DNA of 64,000 nt from Adiantum capillus-veneris (lineage: Eukaryota; Streptophyta; Polypodiopsida; Polypodiales; Pteridaceae). The position numbers were made by a program, and so were the translations under genes. The stretch is from positions 75,453,884 to 75,517,883 of the forward strand of contig CM043944.1 in assembly GCA_014529385.2 (NCBI GenBank). Direction: 5' to 3'. Positions 21,461 through 32,460 of this stretch are shown here, in pieces. Under the pieces are notes generated by a model. It did no database searches. It was not told the origin of the DNA and was given only the letters and a program-made list of their open reading frames with translations. How positions within the stretch are numbered: position 1 is the first letter of the stretch; every line of letters begins with the position of its first letter.

Positions 21461-21870
21461 GCTCTAATATCATGTTAAAAATCATGGATCTTGGAGATCT
21501 ATGGTGGATAACGCCTAATCATATTGCATAAGTGGGAGAGAGTGTCCACAGGAAATGCGACAAGCGAATTAAGTTCCAAGATAGATTAGCTTGGACTCAT
21601 AAAACATGATCTTGAGTTAAGTACAAGTAATCACAGGTTCATAAGAAGCATTGCATTTCATGTACACAAACTTGGATAATTTTCCATTGAGAACCAAGCC
21701 ATACACTAGTACATTGCATGTGGGTTTTGTGCCCCTTTCTCTCCTTCAGGCTCCAACCAAAATCACCACAAACTTCAACACCAAGCATTAGAATAATAGA
21801 TTCTATCACAAGAACAACCACAGTGGAGGATACTCATCTAGAGCGAACTGCAAATAGAGGTGACTTTACG
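21461..21870 (-). mobile_element. Relic LTR and primer-binding site related to the gag-only element
   Basis: GCTCTAATATCA (21461-21472) looks like a decayed reverse primer-binding site (GCTCTGATACCA), followed by TGTTA, as at the left edge of the LTR at 32461. Inside, TTCCAAGATAGATTAGCTTG and ACTCATAAA match the LTRs at 24225 and 32461. Its possible right end, CTTTACG, is near 21870. It is probably an older, diverged relative. Confidence 0.45.
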
Positions 21871-22129
21871 ATCGTAACATGGTCATCTATGCCACATCAT
21901 ACCGAGTGAGTAGTGCCATATTTGACTACTAGATAAGAATAGAGAGTTGTACCTAGAGCATAAACACCTATAGTGCATGAGGATACTTTCCTATGAGCTC
22001 TGGGAGACTCAGGGATAAGATATGTTGATGAGCCGACGCCCATGCATCTGTCTCAAGTGAAAATGCATGGAATCAAAGTATAATGGATCAAGGGATCTTC
22101 ATGAACATTCCACATCATTTAAACAGGTA

Positions 22130-24224
22130 TTGAGAGCTGCATATGTCACAAATTTTCACATTCACTTTAAAGGTTATGCATTAACTTGGGAGGGCACCAC
22201 CCTTACATGGTTCTAGCCTTTGAAAAAGGAAGACTATGGAAACATAAAGCACTATTGCAAGACTTCGTGGATGAGTTTTCCATGCAAGGAATTAAGCACA
22301 ATATAGTGTCGCAAATCCATTCCTTCAAGTAGAAAGACATTACAATGAGAGAGCACAAGAGATTGCCCTACAATTTAAACAATATATTGAAGGATGTTCA
22401 CCATGAGAGAAACCCAAAGAGGAAAGGAAAGTAGTGTTTGGACAACTACACGATCTACGTAGGAATATCATCAGACATGAATATAACTTCAAATAACTCA
22501 CGAGCTAGTGACACAAATACAATGAGGAAAACAAGTGATTATGGATCATCTTGCAGATGAACTTATGAAGAGGATGAATGAGATTTTGAAAGTCCAAAAC
22601 CAAAGATTACCACCATTACGGCACTGCTTGACATGTGGAGGAGATCATCCGACACATCAGTGCGCCATGTTGCCATAGCAATATCCTCGACAACAATGGT
22701 GTGCCATTGAGAATAAGGAGATGAATCATACCACCAAGGAATGCTACTACAATAGGGGTCAAGTTAAGGAAAGGCCTTATTAGCCAAACTTATAGTACCA
22801 ACCTAACCTACCAGTGAATTCTTAGTACGAGAAGAATAGGCCAACACCACCACCTCCAATATATGCTTCCTGACCAATAAATACACAACCCGAGTTGAAA
22901 GACCAAGATCGTTGTTAGAGCACCAATCACCACTACCAAGTGGAGACTAGGCAATTGTGAGGTATGTGTATCTAGACCAATACCCGAAAAAGAACACCTT
23001 GGAGTTGGTAAGCACAAATTATGAAGAGGAAAGCTATGGGTACCACCATGCATACAATCCTAACCCACCGGTGATTATGGAGTCATATGACCAAGAGGAA
23101 AGCTATGGGTACCACCATGCATACAATCCTAACCCACCAGTGATTATGGAGTCATATGACCATGAGAATCTTGCTTCCTCCTCTAGTAATTTTCAATCAA
23201 GAATAAGTAGTGTGTCTTCAAGTCAAGAGTTTACCTTGAGGCGGAGCACACTAATGTTTATAGCCAATCAAGGAGAGGCTAAACAAAACGCATATCCCTA
23301 GAGACCATATGTCTAACAACCAAGACAACAAAGCATCCTAAGACCTTGTTTCAAGTGTCAAGGAGACTATTTGGCTGGAAATTTCCCAACCGACCAAGCT
23401 AATGGCACAAACAATGTTCCTAATATGAGTGGTAGTGATTGTGAACATTGTGGTGATTGTAAATGAAAACATTTGTATCAAGATTGTCCTTAGAACCTTG
23501 ATAAATAAGGAAAAGTGATGATAAACATTGTAGAGGTCATGCCCTCTTCAAGTGGTCCTAATTGAAATGTAAGTGTTTCATTTAAGGTGGTAACAAGAGC
23601 CCAAGCAAAGCAAAAAACGGCAAGTGAGAAAAGTAGTGATGACTCTAATAAGTCCGTGAGTGTGAAATCATCAAAAAAAGCTACAAGAGATAGAGTTAAT
23701 TCTCAATATCATAGGAAACTAAAGGCTGTTACAACTAAGTTGTCACAAGCTCAAGAGAAATTACATCAACAAATAAGATCTTTATCTAGTGTGACACTAG
23801 AAGAAATACCCAAAATCAAATCCAATCCAAGCAGAGGAGAAAAAATATGCTAGTTCATGAGTTTCAATCTAGTGATAAAATGTTCAAGCCTTTGGAAGCA
23901 ACTCTAAAGATGTATGAAGCGAGATCAAGTAACCACCAAACTATGGAGAATCAGTGGATGACATATCCTAATGCGGAGCTGGAAAAGATAAGGTTTCATA
24001 TGTGCAAAGAGTTGATTGAAATTCCTCAAATGCTTATGAAACCTCCACTAGATATGTCAGCCAAGGACATGATAATACCTCAACCACATGTTGATTCTAA
24101 AGAAGCAAACAATAGATACAAAGTGAGTTTAAATGACATGGTTGAACAAGAATTGGTGAAAGAGGCTGAGATTTCAGTTAATGACCGGGTTGACCAAAAG
24201 AGCTCAAATGAGAGTGGTGAGAAA
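22130..24224 (+). pseudogene. Gypsy gag with several zinc knuckles, first part (interrupted)
   Basis: Decayed + strand gag. Broken frames give LTWEGTTLTWF near 22190 (capsid-like), CLTCGGDHPTHQC at about 22630, WCAIENKEMNHTTKECYYN at about 22700-22755, CFKCQGDYLAGNF at about 23350 and CEHCGDC near 23440. These are successive CCHC-like knuckles of nucleocapsid, most with lost residues. ORF 22957-23301 contains a 23-residue in-frame tandem duplication, and 23587-23853 and 23847-24224 continue the protein (VTRAQAKQK; Lys/Glu-rich). The frame is cut at 24224 by the element at 24225-32770 and resumes after it. Confidence 0.65.
23029..23166 (+). repeat. 69-bp tandem duplication within gag
   Basis: Two adjacent 69-bp units (23029-23097 and 23098-23166) differ at about three positions and encode the same 23 residues (ESYGYHHAYNPNPPVIMESY plus D.E). 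The period is a multiple of three, so the frame is kept. Confidence 0.92.
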
Positions 24225-24542
24225 TGTTAGGATTTGGATCGTGCTAGCTATGGTGGATGAAAGAGAAACATGGTGCAAGTGTGTGAGTGTGTGTAAGCAA
24301 GGTTATCACTCAAGTGAATTAGGTTCCAAGATAGATTAGCTTGGACTCATAAACACAATCTTGAGTATTGACTTAGCTTAGCACAAGCTCACCATAGACA
24401 AGCATGTAGTGCAAAATGAGTTGTTGTTTATTGATTCAAGAAATGAGCTTTAAGTAGCTCTACAACCTTGCTCCATAGTATGTGGGATAAATCCACTCTC
24501 CTCTCCTTGACTCACACCTTAGGACAAAGCTCACACTTTACA
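24225..24542 (-). repeat. 3' LTR of the gag-only element
   Basis: 318 bp, TGTTAGG...CTTTACA on the + strand. It matches 32461-32770 almost completely; the main difference is an 8-bp (GT)n-type length change near 24285. Confidence 0.92.
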
Positions 24543-24553
24543 ATCCTCCCCTT

Positions 24554-24875
24554 TGTAAAGAATGAGGATGCAAGAGAGCTACACAAGACAAGCACAAAGC
24601 ACACAGAGATGGAAAGCTTCTTCTTCTCCTTCACAGAAAAGAGAGTACAAAATGACTAAGTGCTAAAGCTGAAAAGTAGCACATATGTACATGCGGTCAC
24701 TAAGTGTGAACTCGCTAGAAGCGTACTAGGCTGGCACTATAAGTGTAGTCCAGCTGTAGAATCACTGGCAGAGATCCTTCGTGTCGGTCACCTAACGCGC
24801 CAGTGAGTAAATGCCATAAGCGGCCAAGACCCGTAGTGGATGCCAGCTCAAGGTGTAGAGCTCGACATCTCAACA
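24554..24875 (-). repeat. 3' LTR of the intact copia
   Basis: 322 bp. On the minus strand a purine tract GAGGGGGAG lies directly before it. The gag-pol stop codon (24848-24850) lies 25 bp inside it. Confidence 0.96.
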
Positions 24876-27800
24876 CTCCCCCTCGAGCTCTGCATGTCGC
24901 AGAGTCCAAGCATAGTCCGGAAACGTCGAAGCTTCTCAGCTCCGAGGGCCTTGGTAAAGATATCCGCTATCTGCTCCTCTGTGCTGACGTAGACCAAGTC
25001 GATGTCGCCCGCCAACACTCGCTCTCGAACGTAGTGGTAATGGACCTCTATGTGTTTGGTCCTAGCATGGAACACTGGGTTCCTAGCCAACTGCATGCTG
25101 CTGAGGTTGTCACAATGAATGACAATCTGCTGGTCCACCTGCACTCCCAAGTCCTCAAGTAATGTGCGTAGCCAAGCTACCTCGCACACCGCAACTGCTG
25201 CACCTCTGTACTCGGCCTCTGTGCTCGATAAAGCAACCGTAGGCTGCTTTTTGCTACTCCAAGTAACAGCAGCACTCCCAAAAGAGAACATGAAGCCACT
25301 CGTAGATCTCCTATCAACAATGCTACCTGCCCAATCTGCATTTGTATACCCATACAATGCTAATGGTGCATCTGCTGCATAGAACAATGCGTAGTCAAGA
25401 GTCCCTTGCACATACCTAAGTGTGCGTCGTACTCCATCCAAATGTGGCTTCCTTGGAAGCTGCATGAACTGACTCTCCAAGCCTACTGTGTAGCTCAAGT
25501 CTGGCCTCGTGATAGTCAAGTAGATTAGACTACCCACAATCTTCCTGTACATGTTGACATCCTCAACAACATCACCCTTCTCTGCACTCAGCTTTGCATT
25601 CACATCCAAGGGAATAGAAATTGGCTTACAATCAGCCATACCATACTTTGACAACATGTCCAAAGCATACTGTCTCTGTGATAGCCATACACCCTCTGGA
25701 GTCCTGATCACTTCAATGCCAAGAAAGTAGCGCAACTCGCCTAAATCTTTCATTTCAAACTCCTGTTTGAGAAGACCCTTCACATGGTCAATCTCCATAG
25801 CATTGTCACCAACAATAATAAGGTCATCTACATATATGGTAATGACCACAATCCCCACATCACTCTCACGTACATAGAGTGAATGATCAGCATGAGCTCT
25901 CCTAAAACCAATACTGACAAGATACTTGGCAATCCTGTCATACCATGCTCTAGAGCCCTGCTTCAACCCATACAAAGCTTTGAGAAGTCTGCATACATAA
26001 TCTAGGTAACCTGGATCGACATAACCAGGTGGCTGATCCATATACACTTCCTCTTGCAACTCACCATTCAAGAAGGCATTCTTTACATCCATTTGATGCA
26101 TAATCCATCCTCTAGATGCAGCCACTGCTATGACAGCTCTCACAGTCATCATCTTTGCCACTGGAGCAAAGGTCTCCTCATAGTCTATGCCATACGTCTG
26201 TGCATAACCCTTTGCGACCAGCCTTGCCTTGTGACGCTCAATGTTACCATCAGCCTTATGCTTGGTTTTATACACCCATTTACAGCCAATAGCTTTCTTG
26301 CCACTTGGCAATGGCACCAACTCCCATGTGTCATTTGCTTCCAATGCAGCCATCTCTTCATTCATTGCATCATCCCAATGCACATTTCCAACTGCATCCT
26401 CAAAACATGTGGGCTCCACATCCTGTATCACCTTAGCCATGTAGGCTTGGTGATGCGCTAGATACCCATCATTAGTCAACGTCTGAACTGGATTTCTGAC
26501 TCTGTTAGATCTATGTGGTCCTGGGTCACTCCTTTGCCCTCTAGCATCTTCTTGTACTTTCCTTACACTAGGTGTCCTGACAGCCGGAATTCCAAATTCC
26601 TCATCAAGACTTTGTTCAGAACCATCTGAATCCATGTCTACATGTGAAAAACCTAATGATGCATCAACCATAAAGGGAGGTTCATCAACCTTTTCCTTTC
26701 CTTTTCGTGATACATTCCCTGTACCTGTTGGTGGAGTAACCTGCGTACGTAGTCTACCATTCCATGGTTTCTCAACAGAGCCACGAGAAGAGGACTCTTG
26801 TGGTCCACTCAAAACCTGTGACTGTGGCCTCACATTTTGTACAACCACATCATCTTTTACATCAGCCCCAATAGTGCCATGTGCATTACTGTACCAGCTG
26901 CTCATCTCATCAAAGACTACATCTCTGCTCACTCGTAATTCTCGTGTAGTAGGATTGTAGCACCTGTACCCCTTTTGTTCAAGGGAATATCCCACAAGAA
27001 TACATTTCTCTGCTTTAGGATCCAATTTCCTACGCAACTCATCTCGTACATGCACGTAAGCTATGCAGCCAAACACTTTCAAGTGTGCCAAATCAGGCTT
27101 TGTACCTGTAAACTTTTCCTCAGGTGTTACATCATGCAACGCAGCTGTAGGTGTCCTGTTCATAATGTACACAGCTGTATTTACAGCTTCAGCCCAGAAA
27201 TGATGAGGCATGTTCTTCTCATTCATCAATGCACGTGCAACCTCTGCAATGTGCCTGTTTTTCCTTTCTGCGACCCCATTCTGCTGTGGAGTATATCTGC
27301 ATGTAAACTGCCTGTGTATACCATGCATTCGCAGAAAATCTGAAAAATCATTGGAGAAGTACTCTCCCCCTCCATCTGACCTCAATGTCTTGATTTGCAT
27401 ATCTGTCTCCTTCTCAATCATGACTTTGAAGTCTTGAAAGTGACCAAACACTTCACTTTTGTTACGCATGAAGTAGACCCATACTTTCCTTGTATGGTCA
27501 TCAATGAAAGAGACATAATACCTGCAACCATGTATACTTGCAGTATCGGTTGGACCCCAAACATCTGTGTGCACCACCTCAAGTGGCCTTTTACATACAT
27601 TGCGCTCATGTGGAAATGAGCCCTTTGACTGTTTTCCAAACTTGCATGCTGCACACACTTTATGCATACCATCCACCTTGAATTTGGGCAAACCTTTTAC
27701 AATCTGTTTTGATTGCATGCTGCGCAATCTCTGCTCATTGACATGGCCAATGCGTTTGTGCCAAATGTCAACATCAGCCACAACACCTGTGCCCTGTGCA

Positions 27801-29197
27801 AATAATGCAGCTTTTACCTCAGGCATGTCTACATTCAGCGTAAACATTCTGCCCACACATTTGCCCTCTGTGATCAGCTTACAGCCATTCTGGAAATCTT
27901 CTACATAACAGCCATTTGGATTGAAGCGAACCTGCAAACCCTGCTCAACCATTTGTCCAACAGAAACAAGATTCTTTGTAATGTTTGGGACATGAAGTAC
28001 ATCTGCTAAGTACTTTGATTTCCCACTCTTCGTATTTAGAGGTATGTCCCCTACATGAGCAATGGGGTGAGCTGTGTCATCTCCTGTCTGCACATAGCCT
28101 GACACATCTGGTTTGCGCATATCTCTAAACCACTCTCCATGAGACTTCATGTGATTAGAGGCACCTGAATCCACATACCAAACATCATCTTGGGTGGAAT
28201 TCTCTGCAGTCATTGTATTCATTACATGTTGCATAACAAACATGCGCTCGTTTTTGCTGTCATCTGCATCTCTGCTAGTAGATGCATAGTTGCCCTGTTC
28301 TCTCTTTCTACTTGCTTTTCCCTTTGGACAGTCACGTGACATGTGACCTCTTTCACCACAAGTCCAACATTCTCTACTATCTGGAGTATGTTGCTGCCTG
28401 CTTGATCCTGCACCACGACCTCTTTGACTCCCCCTGCCTTGAGACTGGTTTCCCCTGCCACCTGTATTGTTTTGATTTGATTGACCTTCCAGAAATTGGC
28501 CCCTACAACCCCTTGGGCCTCGACCACGACCTCTACCTCTACCTCTGTTGGAGTTAGAATAGAAGGCCTGTTCAGAATTATTTCTGCCATGAGAAGAAGA
28601 TGTGTCAAGGTTCTTCTCCTCAAGAATAAGCATAGAAATCAAATCTTGGAACACGGGGATGTCGTCTCTTGTATTCATGGAAGATCTAAAATGTACATAC
28701 TCATCTCCTAGACCATCCAAGCATGCACGGACAATGTCATCGTCTTCCACTGAGACTTTAATAGATCCAAGAGCCTCAATGATACTCTTGATCTTCAAGG
28801 CATAATCATTGATTGAGAGGTTGTTCCTCTCAACCTGATTTAGCTCCGACTTTAGTTGAAGCTTCCTGGCCTTGGTGTTCACCTTGAACACTCTGCCTAA
28901 GTTTCTCCATGCAATGGCGGGGGTTTCAGCATCTTGTAGATAGCCCATCATGCCATCTGTGATGCTCATAGACAGCCAATACATCACTTTGCTCTGGCCT
29001 TGTTGCCAGTCCCTCAAAGCTTTCCTTTGTTCTGCTGTAGCATTTGCCTCGGGAATCTCTGGTTCCTTTTCATTGTCTCCTTCTACATAGTCCCAATAAC
29101 CTTTTCCTTTTAGGAAATTTGTTATTCTGAACTTCCATGCAGGGTAGTTATTTTTCTCAAGCTTCTCAGTAACAATCTGACTGAAACCGTCAGACAT
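24848..29197 (-). CDS. Copia gag-pol polyprotein, 1449 aa, intact
   Basis: Single ORF from the ATG at 29197, about 300 bp after the primer-binding site. Order: gag (UBN2-like, residues ~15-200), Arg/Gly-rich linker, zinc knuckle CWTCGERGHMSRDC (277-290), protease WYVDSGASNHM (Asp343), pre-integrase HH/CC zinc region (WHKRIGHVNEQ...CAACKFGK, ~479-521), integrase with Asp545, Asp608, Glu644 (D-D-35-E), reverse transcriptase (CKWVYKTK ~972, MDVKNAFLNG ~1036, IYVDDL with Asp1124/1125), and RNase H (NADWAGS, SSTEAEY, HCDNLSS with Asp1363, ADIFTK). Every catalytic residue is present and there is no stop or frameshift, as in an active autonomous element. The stop is just inside the 3' LTR, so the polypurine tract is part of the coding sequence (encoding RGS). 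The enzymes could also serve the surrounding gag-only element. Confidence 0.97.
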   Translation of the reverse strand: MSDGFSQIVTEKLEKNNYPAWKFRITNFLKGKGYWDYVEGDNEKEPEIPEANATAEQRKALRDWQQGQSKVMYWLSMSITDGMMGYLQDAETPAIAWRNLGRVFKVNTKARKLQLKSELNQVERNNLSINDYALKIKSIIEALGSIKVSVEDDDIVRACLDGLGDEYVHFRSSMNTRDDIPVFQDLISMLILEEKNLDTSSSHGRNNSEQAFYSNSNRGRGRGRGRGPRGCRGQFLEGQSNQNNTGGRGNQSQGRGSQRGRGAGSSRQQHTPDSRECWTCGERGHMSRDCPKGKASRKREQGNYASTSRDADDSKNERMFVMQHVMNTMTAENSTQDDVWYVDSGASNHMKSHGEWFRDMRKPDVSGYVQTGDDTAHPIAHVGDIPLNTKSGKSKYLADVLHVPNITKNLVSVGQMVEQGLQVRFNPNGCYVEDFQNGCKLITEGKCVGRMFTLNVDMPEVKAALFAQGTGVVADVDIWHKRIGHVNEQRLRSMQSKQIVKGLPKFKVDGMHKVCAACKFGKQSKGSFPHERNVCKRPLEVVHTDVWGPTDTASIHGCRYYVSFIDDHTRKVWVYFMRNKSEVFGHFQDFKVMIEKETDMQIKTLRSDGGGEYFSNDFSDFLRMHGIHRQFTCRYTPQQNGVAERKNRHIAEVARALMNEKNMPHHFWAEAVNTAVYIMNRTPTAALHDVTPEEKFTGTKPDLAHLKVFGCIAYVHVRDELRRKLDPKAEKCILVGYSLEQKGYRCYNPTTRELRVSRDVVFDEMSSWYSNAHGTIGADVKDDVVVQNVRPQSQVLSGPQESSSRGSVEKPWNGRLRTQVTPPTGTGNVSRKGKEKVDEPPFMVDASLGFSHVDMDSDGSEQSLDEEFGIPAVRTPSVRKVQEDARGQRSDPGPHRSNRVRNPVQTLTNDGYLAHHQAYMAKVIQDVEPTCFEDAVGNVHWDDAMNEEMAALEANDTWELVPLPSGKKAIGCKWVYKTKHKADGNIERHKARLVAKGYAQTYGIDYEETFAPVAKMMTVRAVIAVAASRGWIMHQMDVKNAFLNGELQEEVYMDQPPGYVDPGYLDYVCRLLKALYGLKQGSRAWYDRIAKYLVSIGFRRAHADHSLYVRESDVGIVVITIYVDDLIIVGDNAMEIDHVKGLLKQEFEMKDLGELRYFLGIEVIRTPEGVWLSQRQYALDMLSKYGMADCKPISIPLDVNAKLSAEKGDVVEDVNMYRKIVGSLIYLTITRPDLSYTVGLESQFMQLPRKPHLDGVRRTLRYVQGTLDYALFYAADAPLALYGYTNADWAGSIVDRRSTSGFMFSFGSAAVTWSSKKQPTVALSSTEAEYRGAAVAVCEVAWLRTLLEDLGVQVDQQIVIHCDNLSSMQLARNPVFHARTKHIEVHYHYVRERVLAGDIDLVYVSTEEQIADIFTKALGAEKLRRFRTMLGLCDMQSSRGSVEMSSSTP

Positions 29198-29497
29198 CTT
29201 GAAGCACTAAGACAAAATAGCTGCAATCTGCAAAAACCTGCAAATCTGCTGAACCTGCTATCGTGGTTCCTGTAACGCTTTCTACACTCAACGAGTGTCC
29301 ACAATCAAGCGTTTCACAACCACTGTACTTGTACAGTAAATCTCTGTATACTGCACTTTGGAGACCTGTTCAGAAACTTGTGCGAAAAACCCCTAAAAAA
29401 ATTTTCGCTGCGCGAGGCGCCTTCGGCATCTGGTCGTGGATTGCGAACGAAGGGATTGTGATGCTCTTGCTTTCTTAGCCTCTCTTGCCTGCACCAA

Positions 29498-29509
29498 GCT
29501 CTGATACCA
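29498..29509 (-). promoter_or_regulatory. Primer-binding site of the intact copia
   Basis: TGGTATCAGAGC on the minus strand, directly adjoining the LTR end; initiator-Met-tRNA type. Confidence 0.93.
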
Positions 29510-29831
29510 TGTAAAGAATGAGGATGCAAGAGAGCTACACAAGACAAGCACAAAGCACACAGAGATGGAAAGCTTCTTCTTCTCCTTCACAGAAAAGAGA
29601 GTACAAAATGACTAAGTGCTAAAGCTGAAAAGTAGCACATATGTACATGCGGTCACTAAGTGTGAACTCGCTAGAAGCGTACTAGGCTGGCACTATAAGT
29701 GTAGTCCAGCTGTAGAATCACTGGCAGAGATCCTCCGTGTCGGTCACCTAACGCGCCAGTGAGTAAATGCCATAAGCGGCCAAGACCCGTAGTGGATGCC
29801 AGCTCAAGGTGTAGAGCTCGACATCTCAACA
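29510..29831 (-). repeat. 5' LTR of the intact copia
   Basis: 322 bp, identical to the 3' LTR except for one base. Confidence 0.96.
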
Positions 29832-29871
29832 CCCTTGAGGTTTGGGCTAAGACAACATACTAAAGATGCAC

Positions 29872-30036
29872 GATCCACACAGGCTAACAAAATCCACATA
29901 GGATGGTGATATCCACACTGGAAAATAAAGTCCACAAAGGATGGTGATATCCACACAGGATGGTAAAATCCACATAAGAACAATCCACAAAGGATGGTGA
30001 TGTCCACACAGGATGATAAGTGGGTATCCACACAGG
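29872..30036. repeat. Short tandem repeat between gag and polypurine tract
   Basis: About nine copies of CCACA(C/A/T)AGG, mostly followed by ATGGTGATAT or AAAAT, with units of 15-30 bp. It lies inside the gag-only element, in the place where pol would be in an autonomous copia. Confidence 0.85.
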
Positions 30037-30072
30037 AAAAAGTCCTCCCCTACAAGTAGAGAGTCTGCATCT

Positions 30073-31003
30073 TCAAAATGGGTCTTCCCAAATGCTACCT
30101 TCGTCCTTTTTGTCTTCTACTATGTGAGCTGATCCTCTGTTAGGTCTCTTGCCTTCGTTGCTTCTGCTATTGCTTCTACTGCTGCTGCTTTCTCCACTGC
30201 TACTACCTCCACTTGAGTAGCACCTAGAAGGAGGGTGTCCCTTCCTACCACATTTGTTGCAAGGTTTTTTTGTGTAGCAATCTTTCGCTACGTGTCCCAT
30301 TCTTCCACATTCATAACACTTTCTTCCGTTTGTTGATGTTGATGGTGAATATCTTCCCCTTGAAGATGTTGCGATGAAAACTCCTCTTGATGGGGTAAGT
30401 GAACCTTGTTGCTTTCTTTCAAGATTTTGCTTGGACTGAGTTGATTACATCTTGAAATGGTGGTGCTGGTTCTTTTTCTTCAAGAATTGTGACTAAGTGG
30501 TCATAAGAAGGTGGAAGTGCACTTAAAAGTATAGCCACTTTGTCATCTTCTGGTACTTCAACTTGGATGTAAGTGAGCTGCGTGACAATGCTCTTAAGCC
30601 TGTTCTCTAGGCTAGCAATGTCCTCCCCTTGAAGCATAGTAACTTTGTAAAGCTGTCTTTTAAGACTAACTTTGCTTCTTTTGGCTCTAGCTCCAAAATT
30701 ACTTTCTAGGACATGCCAGGCTTCATGTGCATGCTTACATTCATCTATGAAATGCACATAGTTATTATGCAAATAAGTGATGATAATTCCCAATGCTTGT
30801 TCATCTTTGGCCAAATTTTGTGCACTTGCTATGAGTGTAGATGCCCTAGTGTGCACTCCATCGGGTTCGGCTTGTTGCTCGAGGGCAGTGTTAATGACAG
30901 ACCACAAACATTTTTTCATAAGATAGCCTCTTAATTTTGTTTGCCAAGTGTGAAATCCCTCCCGGTTGAATTTCGCTATTCCCTTCTCCCCCATTTGTGC
31001 CAA
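30073..31003 (-). pseudogene. Copia-type gag with two CCHC knuckles, one frameshift
   Basis: The start is the ATG at 31003 (MAQMGEKGIAKFNREGFHTW). The first 194 codons to 30419 carry the copia gag (UBN2-like) domain: WQTKLRGYLMKK, HEAWHVLESNF, LKRQLYKVTMLQGEDI, ILLSALPPSYDHLV. One frameshift near 30425 leads into the second frame, which holds CYECGRMGHVAKDC and CNKCGRKGHPPSRC, two complete zinc knuckles, then a Ser-rich tail and a stop at 30073. The protein would form the particle and bind RNA. Whether the single frameshift is a recent mutation or a programmed shift cannot be told from one copy. No protease motif follows. Confidence 0.82.
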
Positions 31004-31019
31004 TAGAGGGGTCTTAGCT

Positions 31020-31873
31020 TAGGAGACTCTCCTAGCCAGTATCTGCCTCTTTACACGGTGCACAATTGATGATAGAAAATTAATTTGCAAAATTATGCTT
31101 GGTTGCAATAATTTTAAGGGTTCATTGTAAGAGAGAGAGAGAGATAGAGATAGAGAATGAGAGAAATCCCCCTTTTAGTGAAGCTCCTCTTCACCGTCGG
31201 TGAAGCCCCTCTTCATAGATAGGGAAGATAACCTTTGTTTTTGATTTTGATGCTTAAAGAACTCCCTCTTTGAAGCTGTTGAAGTGGGTGTTCAAGCTCT
31301 TTTGAGTGCCTTGGAGAATCTTGATGAAGCTTTAATAGTTTGAATTCTTTGACTTTATGCCTGGACGAGCATTCGGTGCTGCAATGGCAACAAACTCTAG
31401 TGGCCTTGGAGGCTTTTAACTTCTTGGAGGTTGGGAGCAGCGCGGGAATGGGGTTTTAAGTGGGCTTAAGGCTTCGAGCTTTTGGGGCCGCGGGATATGG
31501 GGCTAAAGCTAGTGAGCTAAGGCCTTTGAGGCAGCACCGTGGGAAGGGAGGCCCAAGAGGGGCGGACCCGAACTTCTTTAGAAAATGCTTGACGCGCCGG
31601 TTGGGGTCTGTGACCGGACATATCGGCAGTCGCGGCCGTCGGACAGGCGCGGGCGCGGACGAAGCAGAAATGGGCGCGATTGGCCGGCCGGGGTCCGTTC
31701 GGACCTGAAATTTTACAAAAAAAACGGCTTACCGCCTGGTTGACGTCTGTCAGTGGGCTTTCACGCACGTGGTCACGCCAATGGTCAACTTGGCTTTTGC
31801 CTTATTAGGCAGTGGTCCCACCGACCCTATCTCATAAACCCAACAATGGGTAAATGCATTAAGTGCTTCTTCC

Positions 31874-31960
<87 letters not shown>

Positions 31961-32446
31961 TCCCTGTGGATTTGTTATGCAGAAAATTTCAGAGATTGAG
32001 AGTGTGTATGAGACCAAAATCAAGCAAGCTTTAGGATAGGCAAATCAAATGCGATTTTGGCATGGGTGGACTTGACGGAAAGCTTGCGAGGAGAGCTTCG
32101 AGATGAGGTGAACAATGCAAAAGGAAAACGAGTTTAATGAATTTAATTGAAGAGGAAAATGATGCAAAAAATGCAATCTAAAATACAATCCAAATGATGC
32201 TAGTCCTATCTCTAATCAAGTCTACCTAGCCATGGAGGGTAGTGCCCAAGAGGGTAGTGCCTCTTGGGTGTGCCAAGGACATGCCCACACATAGCTAGAT
32301 TAGTGCTTAATTAGTGAGATATTTAACTTAACTATGAAACTTTTAATGGGCCGTGACAACAATTATGCAATGCTAATCAATCTAATGGAGATGCTAATGA
32401 TTAACACACACTAATGCATAATGACAATCCTAGCTAGCACACCAAA
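31020..32446 (-). other. Long 5' leader of the gag-only element
   Basis: 1.4 kb between the gag start and the primer-binding site, without a credible ORF. It holds a (GA)n tract (31131-31163), a GC-rich block (about 31445-31800) and a C(32)(AC)26 compound microsatellite. The leader is long relative to the gag, as in other non-autonomous LTR elements. Confidence 0.6.
31875..31958 (+). repeat. Compound microsatellite C(32)(AC)26
   Basis: 32 C at 31875-31906, then an AC run to 31958. Confidence 0.95.
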
Positions 32447-32458
32447 GCTCTGATACCA
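32447..32458 (-). promoter_or_regulatory. Primer-binding site of the gag-only element
   Basis: On the minus strand TGGTATCAGAGC, the initiator-Met-tRNA type, two bases from the LTR end. Confidence 0.85.
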
Positions 32459-32460
32459 AA

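Larger units (their letters stand above)
24554..29831 (-). mobile_element. Intact, young Ty1/copia retrotransposon
   Basis: Two 322-bp LTRs (24554-24875 and 29510-29831; TGTTGAG...CTTTACA on the minus strand) differ at a single base (T/C near 24778 against 29734). The 5-bp target duplication CCCTT is at 24549-24553 and 29832-29836. The primer-binding site and polypurine tract are both intact, and one uninterrupted gag-pol ORF fills the inside. All parts needed for autonomous transposition appear present. It sits in the 3' LTR/polypurine junction of the gag-only element, in the same orientation. Confidence 0.96.

Noticed and set aside
24803-28805. Plus-strand ORFs opposite the intact copia
   Set aside because: They are antisense shadows of a 1449-codon ORF with complete retroelement domains.
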